Shown here: positions 8,314-16,554 of the stretch, in pieces
How the letters are laid out: each line of letters opens with the position of its first letter
How positions within the stretch are numbered: the first letter of the stretch is position 1
Origin: Deltaproteobacteria bacterium
GTDB taxonomy: Bacteria; Desulfobacterota; Syntrophia; Syntrophales; Smithellaceae
NCBI GenBank assembly: GCA_025355175.1
Contig: JANYAF010000246.1
Location: forward strand, 1-39,512
Direction: 5' to 3'
Length of the DNA: 39,512 nt
Position numbers and translations under genes: made by a program
The notes under the pieces: generated by a model
What the model saw: only the letters and a program-made list of their open reading frames with translations
What the model was told of the DNA's origin: nothing
The model's database searches: none

Positions 8314-9194
8314 TTGATAAATGCCCTATTTGCGACACTGATCGCTTGCCGGAGGAAACCTTTCCCCTGCCAGGATATGCCATATTTACGTGCGGATCAT
8401 GTCGGACGCGATTTGTCCGGCCGCTCGTGGATAACGGAGAAGTTTATAACAATAACTTTATCAATACAAAAAAACCGTATCTGGATACGGTGTCCCTGAA
8501 TAAAAAAGCCTATAAGGAACTAAGCCCTTACTTTAACGTCATGGGCAAGCGAATACTCGATATCGGCTGCGGCACCGGGAGTTTCCTAAACAGCGTCAAA
8601 GAACAAAACGACGTTCTGGGCATAGAGATCAGCGAATCGTATAGCGCCTACCTTACAGCCAACAGCATACCCCACATGATCGGGAATCTGGAAGACAGCC
8701 TGAAGAAAATTCCCGACGGTTATTTCGATCTCATCACCTTATGGGATGTACTGGAGCATTTGCCTGATCCGTACAAGGTAACGGGAATGGTCAAGAACAA
8801 ATTGTCTCCCTCGGGCTTGCTGATCATTTGGACCAATAATTACGATGATTGCATTTCCTTTTTTGCAGAGACCGTCTACAAAATATCATTTGGTAAAATG
8901 AACTCGCTGCTGATGGCCAGCTTTAACCGGCGGGGAGGCCATAATTACAACTTTGTCGCCGGATCGCTGGAGGATCTTTATCGCCGCAATGAGCTCGAAA
9001 TCGTCAAATCCCTTGTAACGGATACAGCCAGTGGAAAATTAACGAACAGCCTCCCTTTCCGGGTCATTCTGGAGTTGTTCTACACTGCGAATAAATTGCT
9101 TGGGAAAGGCAAAATAATCTGCCACGTGTTAAAAAAAATGAATCCGGACAGCTGTTCAGCGCCCGCGGAACCGGAAGAAAAGAATAGTATCTAA
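8310..9194 (+). CDS. Class I SAM-dependent methyltransferase with N-terminal zinc ribbon
   Basis: The 294-residue protein starts with two cysteine pairs (Cys5, Cys8, Cys28, Cys31) that should bind zinc. A Rossmann methyltransferase domain follows, with motif I ILDIGCGTG at about 82-90, the acidic post-I residue in GIEIS, and LWDVLEHLPDP. This zinc-ribbon plus methyltransferase arrangement is common in sugar and polyketide tailoring enzymes of surface polysaccharide loci. The methylated group (O-, C- or N-) cannot be told from sequence. It overlaps the GT2 gene by four bases and is followed three bases later by a radical SAM gene, so all three probably act on one sugar or lipid-linked intermediate. 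Confidence 0.85.
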   Translation: MIDKCPICDTDRLPEETFPLPGYAIFTCGSCRTRFVRPLVDNGEVYNNNFINTKKPYLDTVSLNKKAYKELSPYFNVMGKRILDIGCGTGSFLNSVKEQNDVLGIEISESYSAYLTANSIPHMIGNLEDSLKKIPDGYFDLITLWDVLEHLPDPYKVTGMVKNKLSPSGLLIIWTNNYDDCISFFAETVYKISFGKMNSLLMASFNRRGGHNYNFVAGSLEDLYRRNELEIVKSLVTDTASGKLTNSLPFRVILELFYTANKLLGKGKIICHVLKKMNPDSCSAPAEPEEKNSI

Positions 9195-9197
9195 AAA

Positions 9198-10736
9198 TTG
9201 CCGATCGCTGCTAAAACGAAAAAAAGAATACTGATGGTTTACCCCCAAATGGGGATGTCGGGTAATTTGGTTCAGCATATGCCGCTAAGCCTTCTTTACG
9301 CGTCAGTCGACTCCATTAAGGCCGGATTGGCCATTGATATTGTGGATGTTCGGCTTCATCCCGGGAATTGGGAGGATATCATCTCAGGCAAAGTAACGCC
9401 CGATACCGTCCTTATCGGTGTAAGCGTTATCACGGGAACGCCGATAAAAAATGCTCTGGAAATTACCCACTGGGCTAAAAATAAATATCCTCATATCGGC
9501 ATTGTCTGGGGAGGGCCGCACGCTACATTCAACGGCCGCGAGATAATGGATGATCCGAGTATTGATTTCGCCGTCAGCGGTTATGGCTCGCTTACACTAT
9601 CTCTTCTGGCCAGAAATCTGATTAACGAACCGGGAGCGCCTGAGCTTTCGGAAATCAAGGGGTTGTTTTACAGAGAAGAAGGCGTTGTTCGGGAGAATTT
9701 GCCGGAAGCAAAATTCGAGATGTTCGATTACCGGGACATTCCCTATCATCTTATCGAAAAAGATATGGATCTCTACGGACAATTAGATAATGGGGAAAGG
9801 ATATTTTCCATTTACAGCGCTATGGGTTGCCCGTACAATTGTGCATTTTGTTCTTCTCCCGCGCAATATAAAAACATTAAAAGAAAATATGAGCCTATTC
9901 CCGCTGCAGAAGTTGTTGATCACATAGCGTATGTTCACAATGTGTATCGAGCTTCCTATATCTACTTCATTGATGACGACTCATTTGTCGATATCAGGCA
10001 CGTGGAAAATATTATCGATGAAATCCGCCAAAGAGGCCTTTCCGTCCACCTTGGGTTTCGGGGAGCACGGATCAATGAAATCAAGAAAATGAGTGACGAA
10101 TATCTGGGCAAATTGGCTCAGGCCGGGACGAATATTTTTCATATCGGCGCCGAATCAGGTTCACAGGCAATTTTAGATAGGATTAACAAGAATTGCACGG
10201 TCGAAGATATCACTGAAGTCAATAGGAAAATGGCGCGTCATCCGGAAATTACCGCCGCTTATAACTGGATTGTCGGCCTGCCCGAAGAAACACCGCATGA
10301 TCTCGAACTGACCCGGAAATTGATTTTAAGGATACTCCGGGATAACCCGAAGGCCATTATTTTTATCCCGAATAAATATCGGCCGCTGCCCGGAACGGCG
10401 CTATATGATATTGCTCTTAAACACGGTTACACGAAACCCAGACGGATAGAGGATTGGATCGAGATCGAGGCCGAAAGTGACTACTGCCCTCCGTGGTATT
10501 CAAAAAAGACGGCAAAGATTATTCACATGATGCAGATCGCGTCATTTTTTATAGATGATAAAATTAATAAAGTTGATATCGGCAATACATTCCGGTTCAA
10601 GGTGGCTCGGTTGGCGGCCTTTCTGTATGGCCCTATTGCGAAAATACGCTTCAAGTACGGTATAACCGCTCTGCTCATTGAATATAAAATATTTTATTGG
10701 GCCTCCGGTGTTTTTGCAAAACAGGAAAATAAGTAG
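9198..10736 (+). CDS. B12-binding-domain radical SAM protein
   Basis: The product (about 512 residues) has an N-terminal B12-binding-like Rossmann domain (about 10-140, with VWGGPHATF) and a radical SAM domain with the CxxxCxxC iron-sulfur motif at Cys211, Cys215 and Cys218 (CPYNCAFC). The TIM-barrel glycine and ESGS motifs follow (GAESGSQAILDRINK). The DxHxxG cobalamin motif is absent, as in many BchE/HpnR-type relatives. Such enzymes carry out C-methylation, ring closure or other radical chemistry on lipids, sugars and other small molecules. The start is uncertain. The TTG at 9198, three bases after the previous stop, gives the full N-terminus, while the first in-frame ATG at 9234 would cut into the first beta strand. 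The tail (about 460-512) is rich in basic and hydrophobic residues and could touch the membrane. Confidence 0.83.
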   Translation: MPIAAKTKKRILMVYPQMGMSGNLVQHMPLSLLYASVDSIKAGLAIDIVDVRLHPGNWEDIISGKVTPDTVLIGVSVITGTPIKNALEITHWAKNKYPHIGIVWGGPHATFNGREIMDDPSIDFAVSGYGSLTLSLLARNLINEPGAPELSEIKGLFYREEGVVRENLPEAKFEMFDYRDIPYHLIEKDMDLYGQLDNGERIFSIYSAMGCPYNCAFCSSPAQYKNIKRKYEPIPAAEVVDHIAYVHNVYRASYIYFIDDDSFVDIRHVENIIDEIRQRGLSVHLGFRGARINEIKKMSDEYLGKLAQAGTNIFHIGAESGSQAILDRINKNCTVEDITEVNRKMARHPEITAAYNWIVGLPEETPHDLELTRKLILRILRDNPKAIIFIPNKYRPLPGTALYDIALKHGYTKPRRIEDWIEIEAESDYCPPWYSKKTAKIIHMMQIASFFIDDKINKVDIGNTFRFKVARLAAFLYGPIAKIRFKYGITALLIEYKIFYWASGVFAKQENK

Positions 10737-10985
10737 GCAAGGGGGGCACGGTCGTTTAGTACACCACCCGGCAAAATCATTTCCACGGTCATAAATAACG
10801 AGTTTTTCCTCATTTTTCCAAGAAGTTCGAAGGACGATAAAACCAACTCGGCATCATTAACAGGCGATAAATAATCATCCGGTAAAGAGCGAGCATTTTT
10901 TATCCCTTTCCGTGGTCATACTTAGAATGATTAGGATGAGCGGCACATTGAGGCGGCGTTAGCGACATTGGGCTGACGAGAGGTC
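10737..10985 (+). other. 249-bp intergenic stretch with imperfect direct repeat
   Basis: No gene is apparent. TTCCACGGTCATA (10781-10793) and TTCCGTGGTCATA (10908-10920) differ at two of thirteen positions, and ACATTGAGGC/ACATTGGGC recurs close to the following gene. These could be protein-binding half sites or chance. No clear promoter or terminator is seen. Confidence 0.35.
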
Positions 10986-12893
10986 ATGGCAAAAAAGGAT
11001 AATCAAATAATTAAAGCATTTGCGTGCGCCTATTTCTTAAGTACCATCATCATTGGGGGGATACTGTTTTCCGTTTATTCCTTTTCTGTAACAATATTTA
11101 TATTTTTTGCTTTGATTTTGGTTTTCATCGTTGCAGCCGGGCTGCTGGGAACGATTCCTGTGGTCGGTAAGCGCTTTCGCGCTGCGGCAATTCTTCTTCC
11201 CATAGCTTCAATTCTCCTATTGTCGATTTATGTAAATGCTCCTTTTTATCAGATATATAAATTTATGTTTCTCATTTGCTTTTATTGGGCGTTGGGGTTC
11301 TTCCCGGCAGTTCAATGGACTGATAATTCTACGTCAATGGTGTTAACTGCGGGGTTGGCATTATTAATCGGATATTTGCTCTTCAATGTAATAACCGCTG
11401 TCATGGTTATATGTTGCGGAGTGGCTATGGGATCCTTTGTTTCTGCTGCTGTCGCGTTCATCGCCATTATTTTCTGGTTCGTTCTGACCGGTAGAAAACG
11501 AGGGCTTATCACGCATTTCCTAAATAGAAATAAACCTCAAATGGAAGACAGACAGCTTCTGGCTGTGATTCTTCTGGCCTTGCTGGCTAATGCGCTTTTC
11601 CTGAATTATCAGTACCCGCACTGGCATAGAGAATCTTATTTCGAATTTGTAAAGATATTGTTTTACGGCGGTGTTTTCGATATCGGAAACCTGCCCGGGA
11701 ATATGGCCGCGAATGCCCACATGATATCTTTATTTGTTCCACCAGTCTGGGCAACGTTGCTTGGTTTGGATATTGCCACCGCCACTTATTTTGAATTGCT
11801 GGTAGGCCATTTAGGTCTGTATATGGCGGTTTATATATTTTCCATGATGCTATTTAAAAGACATTCATACGCACTTGGTTCATTGATATTCATTGCTTTT
11901 CTCGGCGAGCTCCATCTCTATGCTTACGGTTTCTCCCATCTTTTTCACAACGGGAATCTGGCCGATTTCTTCCCCCTGAATATGGAAACATGGCGATCAT
12001 TCCTTGTTTTTTTACGATCACGATTGATGCCGCTTTTTCATCCGTGGGCGCTGACAGCATACATTGATATCGCGAAGAGCTATGCCGCGTTATTGCTTTG
12101 TATTTATCTGGTCTGCCGGCGAAACAAGGACTGGTCGGCCCTTATTTACGCCGGATTTGTTATGATTATAATTATGGGCTGCGGTGAAGAGTATTTATTA
12201 TTTACGTTTCTGGTGTTTATATCGATCTATTTATTAGCTTATTTCCGGTATGCTAATAATTTGCGCATCACTGCAGGATTATTTATTGGTCTGCTGATCG
12301 GATTTCCTTTGTACTTCTATTTATCCGTCAGCAAAGGTGCCCTGAATATGCTCAATCAGGGATCGATTTTTATTAAAACATTTAATGAAGCTGGTATATA
12401 CCTTTTCGAAGCCGGGAAGCTATCATTCAACTGGCCCAGTATTCGGTATTTACTCCTCGATTTTGCTTATCCGGTTATCTTCATTATCCTCTTTATTATT
12501 CAACGCTATATGGTGTCCAAAAACGAAATTAAAGGAGAAAACAATGGTCGTTTAATATTTGCACTATCAATGACTTTTATCTTAATGATATTTATTCCGC
12601 TATTTCTGGGTTCGACAGGGATGATCAATTGGAATCTCAATCGTTTTATGGCCCCACTAATATTCTGGATCTATATTTTAGCCGGAGCCAGTTTTGTTTA
12701 TTTGTTTTCCCATCGCTTAGCAGTAAAGACCACAGTTATTGTTCTACTGCTGCTGATTGGTATCTTTCCCACATTACGTTTGGCTTATTCTTCCCTGGTG
12801 TTCGAACCTGTCCGCATTGTAGACGGCGTGGAAACCGTTCTCGGACTGGACAAGCATCATTTATCGGCGGATCAACTAATAAGAATTAAATAG
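10986..12893 (+). CDS. Second large polytopic membrane protein, function unassigned (GT-C-like or polymerase-like)
   Basis: The 635-residue protein is almost wholly hydrophobic, with roughly fifteen possible membrane helices. A loop around residues 210-250 contains HWHRESYFEF and GVFDIGNLPGNM. Another soluble stretch near 315-360 contains HNGNLADFFPLN and FHPWALTAYID. It is similar in size and plan to the membrane protein at 5182-7236 but has only a short soluble tail. GT-C glycosyltransferases and some polymerases share this layout, and I cannot separate them by eye. GAGAGG just before the ATG supports the start. It follows the radical SAM gene after a 249-bp gap and precedes the amidotransferase by 14 bases. 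Confidence 0.6.
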   Translation: MAKKDNQIIKAFACAYFLSTIIIGGILFSVYSFSVTIFIFFALILVFIVAAGLLGTIPVVGKRFRAAAILLPIASILLLSIYVNAPFYQIYKFMFLICFYWALGFFPAVQWTDNSTSMVLTAGLALLIGYLLFNVITAVMVICCGVAMGSFVSAAVAFIAIIFWFVLTGRKRGLITHFLNRNKPQMEDRQLLAVILLALLANALFLNYQYPHWHRESYFEFVKILFYGGVFDIGNLPGNMAANAHMISLFVPPVWATLLGLDIATATYFELLVGHLGLYMAVYIFSMMLFKRHSYALGSLIFIAFLGELHLYAYGFSHLFHNGNLADFFPLNMETWRSFLVFLRSRLMPLFHPWALTAYIDIAKSYAALLLCIYLVCRRNKDWSALIYAGFVMIIIMGCGEEYLLFTFLVFISIYLLAYFRYANNLRITAGLFIGLLIGFPLYFYLSVSKGALNMLNQGSIFIKTFNEAGIYLFEAGKLSFNWPSIRYLLLDFAYPVIFIILFIIQRYMVSKNEIKGENNGRLIFALSMTFILMIFIPLFLGSTGMINWNLNRFMAPLIFWIYILAGASFVYLFSHRLAVKTTVIVLLLLIGIFPTLRLAYSSLVFEPVRIVDGVETVLGLDKHHLSADQLIRIK

Positions 12894-12907
12894 AGAACTG
12901 ATTCATT

Positions 12908-14797
12908 ATGTGTGGAATTACGGGAATATTTTCTTACCGCGACGGACAAAAGACCTGGCCCGTTCCGGAGCTCGAACGAATGCTCGACCGTCTGTCGCAC
13001 CGCGGCCCCGACGACAAAGGGATGTATGTGGCCGACGGACTTTTTCTGGGACATACCCGTCTGGCGGTGATCGATTTGTCGCCGACGGGGCATCAGCCAA
13101 TGATCACCGCCGACGGCCGGTACATTATCAGTTATAACGGTGAAATTTATAACTTCCGGCAGATCCGCGATGAACTCGAGCAGAAAGATTATCGATTCCA
13201 TTCGCAATCGGACACCGAAGTATTGCTGTACGCCTGGCAGGAGTGGCAGGAAGCGTGTTTAGATAAACTTGATGGAATATTTGCCTTTGCCCTTTACGAC
13301 AGTAAAGAAAAAGAACTTTTTCTTGTTCGCGACCACCTGGGAATTAAGCCGCTATTCTATATGTTACAACGCGGTCAAATATTTTTCGCTTCTGAACTGA
13401 TGGCTTTGTTTGGTCCGCTGAATGCCTGCCCGGAAATGGACACGGAAGACCTTGATTCCTATTTTACCTTTAACTATCTTCCTGCGCCGCGGACAGGTTT
13501 GAAAAAAGTCTGCCAGCTTCCACCCGGAAGCTTTTTATCGGTGAGCAGGCATGGTGAAACGCTTAAGCGTTACTGGCGGCCGGTTTATCAAACAGATCTG
13601 CCGTCGCGATCATCCGGGCAGACCGAACGCTTTCAGGCCTTGCTTTCATCATCGGTGAAATCGCAATTGGTATCGGACGCCCCGCTCGGTCTTTTTCTTT
13701 CAGGGGGATTGGATTCCTATGCCGTGGCGCTTTCCGCGGTCGAGGCCGGCCGTCATCCGGAGGCCTTCACCCTGGGCTTTGACGAAAAGAACTTCAGCGA
13801 GGTGCCCGAAGCCCGGCAGTATGCCCGGCACCTGGGCATCCCCAACGAGTCCACCAATTTCATTTGGAGCGAAGAAGAGATTTATGCGGCACTGGAGGCC
13901 ATGAACGAGCTGTTGGCCGACGCTTCCTGTTTTCCGCTGTTTCAGTTGTCCAGGTACGCCCGGAAGAGGGTTACCGTTGTCCTCGCCGGCGACGGCGGGG
14001 ATGAACTCCTGGCCGGATACGACACCTACAGAGCCGGAGAAATTACCCCCTTGATCAGAGGGATACCCCGCACTCTGCGAGGGTACTTGCGGGCCTTTGC
14101 CCGGTATCTTCCCTCGGATAATCGCCGTTATGGCATCAGAATGGTTACAGAGCGCCTTCTCGATGCGGCCGAAGAGGGGGCAGGTAGAGACCATGCCTCA
14201 TTCCGTCGCATTTTTCCCCCGGGGATGAAGAAACGTTTATATCATCCTGATTTCTTCCGGGAGTCGGTAAAATTTGATCCCGTGGGCGAATATGCGAATC
14301 TCATGAAAGAAGTTCCGGTGGAGAGGTCCTATTTGACGGCACGCCAGCATGCCGATTTGACGTTTCATTTGCCAAGTATTTTAGCCAAAGTCGACAGAAT
14401 GAGCATGGCCAACGGCCTGGAAGTAAGAGTGCCTCTTTTAAGCCGGCAGATGGTGGAATTTTGTATAAATATTCCTGATGACGCCAAAAGGACGGGTTAT
14501 AAAGGTAAACAGGTATTGCGGGAGGCGATTGCGCGGAAAGCACCCGGGAAAAGCTTGTCGCGTCCCAAAGCGGGATTCTTACCGCCCGTTGACCAGTGGT
14601 TCAGAGGAACCGGACCGATGAATGCCGTGTTTGCCGATCATCTTCAGCGGGCGAAGTCGTCTGTTGATTATCTGAACTGGGAAGAGGTCGGCCAGATCTG
14701 GGAGGAGCATCGAAAACACAAAATTGAAGCGGGATTCGTTCTTCTGGGAATTCTGCAGTTCATGAATTGGAGCCGGCAGTGCAGAGTCAGAGCGTAG
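12908..14797 (+). CDS. asnB: Asparagine synthase (glutamine-hydrolysing) family amidotransferase
   Basis: This 629-residue enzyme has both AsnB domains. An N-terminal class II glutaminase starts MCGITGIF, with Cys2 as the nucleophile after Met removal, and includes RLAVIDLS and NGEIYN. The C-terminal ATP-pyrophosphatase domain has the PP-loop SGGLDS at 265-270. It uses glutamine and ATP to amidate a carboxyl group, with aspartate as the classic substrate. In surface polysaccharide loci, homologues such as WbpS-type proteins are thought to amidate uronic acids or related sugar acids. The position between a membrane glycosyltransferase candidate and a methyltransferase suggests that kind of role here, by inference. 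The gene is noticeably richer in G and C than the membrane-protein genes before it. Confidence 0.92.
   Translation: MCGITGIFSYRDGQKTWPVPELERMLDRLSHRGPDDKGMYVADGLFLGHTRLAVIDLSPTGHQPMITADGRYIISYNGEIYNFRQIRDELEQKDYRFHSQSDTEVLLYAWQEWQEACLDKLDGIFAFALYDSKEKELFLVRDHLGIKPLFYMLQRGQIFFASELMALFGPLNACPEMDTEDLDSYFTFNYLPAPRTGLKKVCQLPPGSFLSVSRHGETLKRYWRPVYQTDLPSRSSGQTERFQALLSSSVKSQLVSDAPLGLFLSGGLDSYAVALSAVEAGRHPEAFTLGFDEKNFSEVPEARQYARHLGIPNESTNFIWSEEEIYAALEAMNELLADASCFPLFQLSRYARKRVTVVLAGDGGDELLAGYDTYRAGEITPLIRGIPRTLRGYLRAFARYLPSDNRRYGIRMVTERLLDAAEEGAGRDHASFRRIFPPGMKKRLYHPDFFRESVKFDPVGEYANLMKEVPVERSYLTARQHADLTFHLPSILAKVDRMSMANGLEVRVPLLSRQMVEFCINIPDDAKRTGYKGKQVLREAIARKAPGKSLSRPKAGFLPPVDQWFRGTGPMNAVFADHLQRAKSSVDYLNWEEVGQIWEEHRKHKIEAGFVLLGILQFMNWSRQCRVRA
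14769..14772 (+). promoter_or_regulatory. Ribosome binding site deciding the start of the following methyltransferase
   Basis: GGAG, embedded in the end of the asparagine-synthase gene, lies six bases before GTG at 14779. The alternative TTG at 14767 has no such site. The GTG is therefore the better start, with a 19-base overlap between the genes. Confidence 0.5.
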
Positions 14798-15507
14798 ATA
14801 GCAGTTCCTTCTATGACGCGCAATGGAAGGAATGGGGTGACATGATAAAGTATTCGCCGGCGCCGCGATTTCGGAGAACAAGAATCATCTCCTGGTTGAG
14901 CAAACTACCGGTTAGCTCGCTGCTGGATGTCGGTTGTGGCAATGGAGAGTTTCTTCTGCAGGCACACAAGGCCCTGCCCGGAGTACAATTTACCGGCGCC
15001 GATGTTGCGGCGGAGCTTATTTCCTCAAACCGGTTACGGATGCCGATGTTCAATTTCGAAACTTTGGATATCGGACGGAATATCTTGCCGGTCCGGTATG
15101 ATGCGGTGACCTGCATGGAGGTCGTTGAGCACTGTACGGACTATCAGGAGGTCATTGTCAGGCTGGCCGAGATGACCAGACGCTGGCTTTTCCTCACGGT
15201 GCCCTGCGGCCCCCTTTTCGAGATTGACCGCCGCGTTGGGCATGTCAAGCACTTCCGCGCCGAAGAGATGCGCGAGGCGCTGTCCCGGGCAGGAATGAAA
15301 ACGGTAAAAATGCAGCGCTGGGGATTTCCTTTTTTCAATCTCTACAAACATGCGATCAATCTTTCACCGGAGCGGATGTGCGAGTCTTTTCTTTCATCCA
15401 GAGGCTATTCCCGGCAGCAAAAGGTTCTTGCCAGCGCAACTTATCTTTCCTTCCAATTGTCTCTGCCGTATGGAGGGTATCAGCTGTTCGCCCTGGCCAC
15501 CCGCTGA
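14779..15507 (+). CDS. Class I SAM-dependent methyltransferase
   Basis: The product is about 242 residues with a Rossmann methyltransferase fold. An N-terminal FYDAQWKEW...KYSPAPRFRR segment precedes motif I (LLDVGCGNGEF), and CMEVVEHC and a hydrophobic FLTVPCG strand follow. Because the N-terminal segment is upstream of the first ATG (14842), the start must be GTG 14779 or TTG 14767; GTG has the better ribosome binding site. It overlaps the amidotransferase gene and is followed by a 48-base gap before the legionaminic block. The substrate is unknown. Overlap with asnB makes a shared sugar-acid substrate plausible. Confidence 0.83.
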   Translation: MQSQSVDSSSFYDAQWKEWGDMIKYSPAPRFRRTRIISWLSKLPVSSLLDVGCGNGEFLLQAHKALPGVQFTGADVAAELISSNRLRMPMFNFETLDIGRNILPVRYDAVTCMEVVEHCTDYQEVIVRLAEMTRRWLFLTVPCGPLFEIDRRVGHVKHFRAEEMREALSRAGMKTVKMQRWGFPFFNLYKHAINLSPERMCESFLSSRGYSRQQKVLASATYLSFQLSLPYGGYQLFALATR

Positions 15508-15555
15508 ATGGATGTATGAATAATCTTTGATCAAAGGGGTTGCAAGTATTGAAAA

Positions 15556-16554
15556 ATGAATAAACTACTTATTACCGGCGCCGACGGTTTTATAGGTTCT
15601 CATCTCACGGAGGCATTGATTACGCGCGGTTATAATGTCCGTGCCTTTGTCCTGTATAACTCATTTAATTCCTGGGGATGGTTGGATCATTCGGATCCGG
15701 AAATAAAAAAGAATATTGAAATCTTTGCGGGGGACGTGCGGGATCCTCATGGCGTCAGACAGGCGATGAAAGGGTGTGATGTTGTTTTCCATCTGGCTGC
15801 GCTGATATCTATCCCATACTCGTACCATTCGCCTGACACCTACATCGATACGAACGTAAAAGGCACACTGAATATCATACAGGCGGCGCGGGATCTGGGT
15901 ATATCGAGAGTTATTCACACCTCTACAAGTGAGGTTTATGGCACAGCCCGTTTTGTTCCCATTACGGAAGAGCATCCTTTGCAAGGCCAATCTCCCTATT
16001 CCGCAAGTAAAATTGGGGCTGACCATATTGCCATGTCTTTTTATCATGCCTTCAATACTCCCGTCAGTATTGTCCGTCCGTTTAATACCTACGGGCCGAG
16101 GCAATCCGCGAGGGCCATTATTCCTACGATTATCACGCAGATTGCCAGCGGTCGAAGAACAATAAAACTGGGATCTCTGAGCCCGACCCGTGATTTCAAT
16201 TATGTGGCAGACACCGTTAACGGTTTTATTGCCGTGTCAGAATCGGATCAGGCATTGGGGGAAGTGATTAATATAGGAAGCAATTATGAAATTTCTATAG
16301 CTGATACAGTCAAGCTCATTGCCGATATCATGAATGTACATATAGAGATTGAATGCGATTCACAACGGATCAGACCGGAAAAAAGTGAAGTGGAGCGATT
16401 GTGGGCAGATAACAGCAAGGCCCGGAAAGTGACCGGATGGATACCTGCTTGTGAGGGAATCGACGGCTTAAGACGAGGCTTGAAAGAAACAGTGGCATGG
16501 TTTATTAATTCGGATAACTTGAAACAGTATAAACCGGGAGAATACAATATTTAA
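15556..16554 (+). CDS. legB: Nucleotide-sugar 4,6-dehydratase LegB (legionaminic acid pathway)
   Basis: This 332-residue extended SDR enzyme has the NAD-binding GADGFIG at 8-14, the dehydratase triplet Thr124-Ser125-Glu126 in TSTSEVYG, and Tyr148-x3-Lys152 in YSASK. In Campylobacter jejuni, LegB removes water from GDP-GlcNAc to give the 4-keto-6-deoxy sugar that starts legionaminic acid synthesis. The assignment rests on the complete set of pathway partners directly downstream (aminotransferase, acetyltransferase, epimerase, synthase, guanylyltransferase, CMP-synthetase). On sequence alone a UDP-GlcNAc or GDP-mannose dehydratase would be possible. The stop codon shares one base with the legC start. 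Confidence 0.87.
   Translation: MNKLLITGADGFIGSHLTEALITRGYNVRAFVLYNSFNSWGWLDHSDPEIKKNIEIFAGDVRDPHGVRQAMKGCDVVFHLAALISIPYSYHSPDTYIDTNVKGTLNIIQAARDLGISRVIHTSTSEVYGTARFVPITEEHPLQGQSPYSASKIGADHIAMSFYHAFNTPVSIVRPFNTYGPRQSARAIIPTIITQIASGRRTIKLGSLSPTRDFNYVADTVNGFIAVSESDQALGEVINIGSNYEISIADTVKLIADIMNVHIEIECDSQRIRPEKSEVERLWADNSKARKVTGWIPACEGIDGLRRGLKETVAWFINSDNLKQYKPGEYNI

Noticed and set aside
10950..10975. RfaH ops/JUMPStart element (GGCGGCGTTAGCG)
   Set aside because: It resembles but does not match GGCGGTAG, and it lies in the middle of the locus rather than near its promoter.
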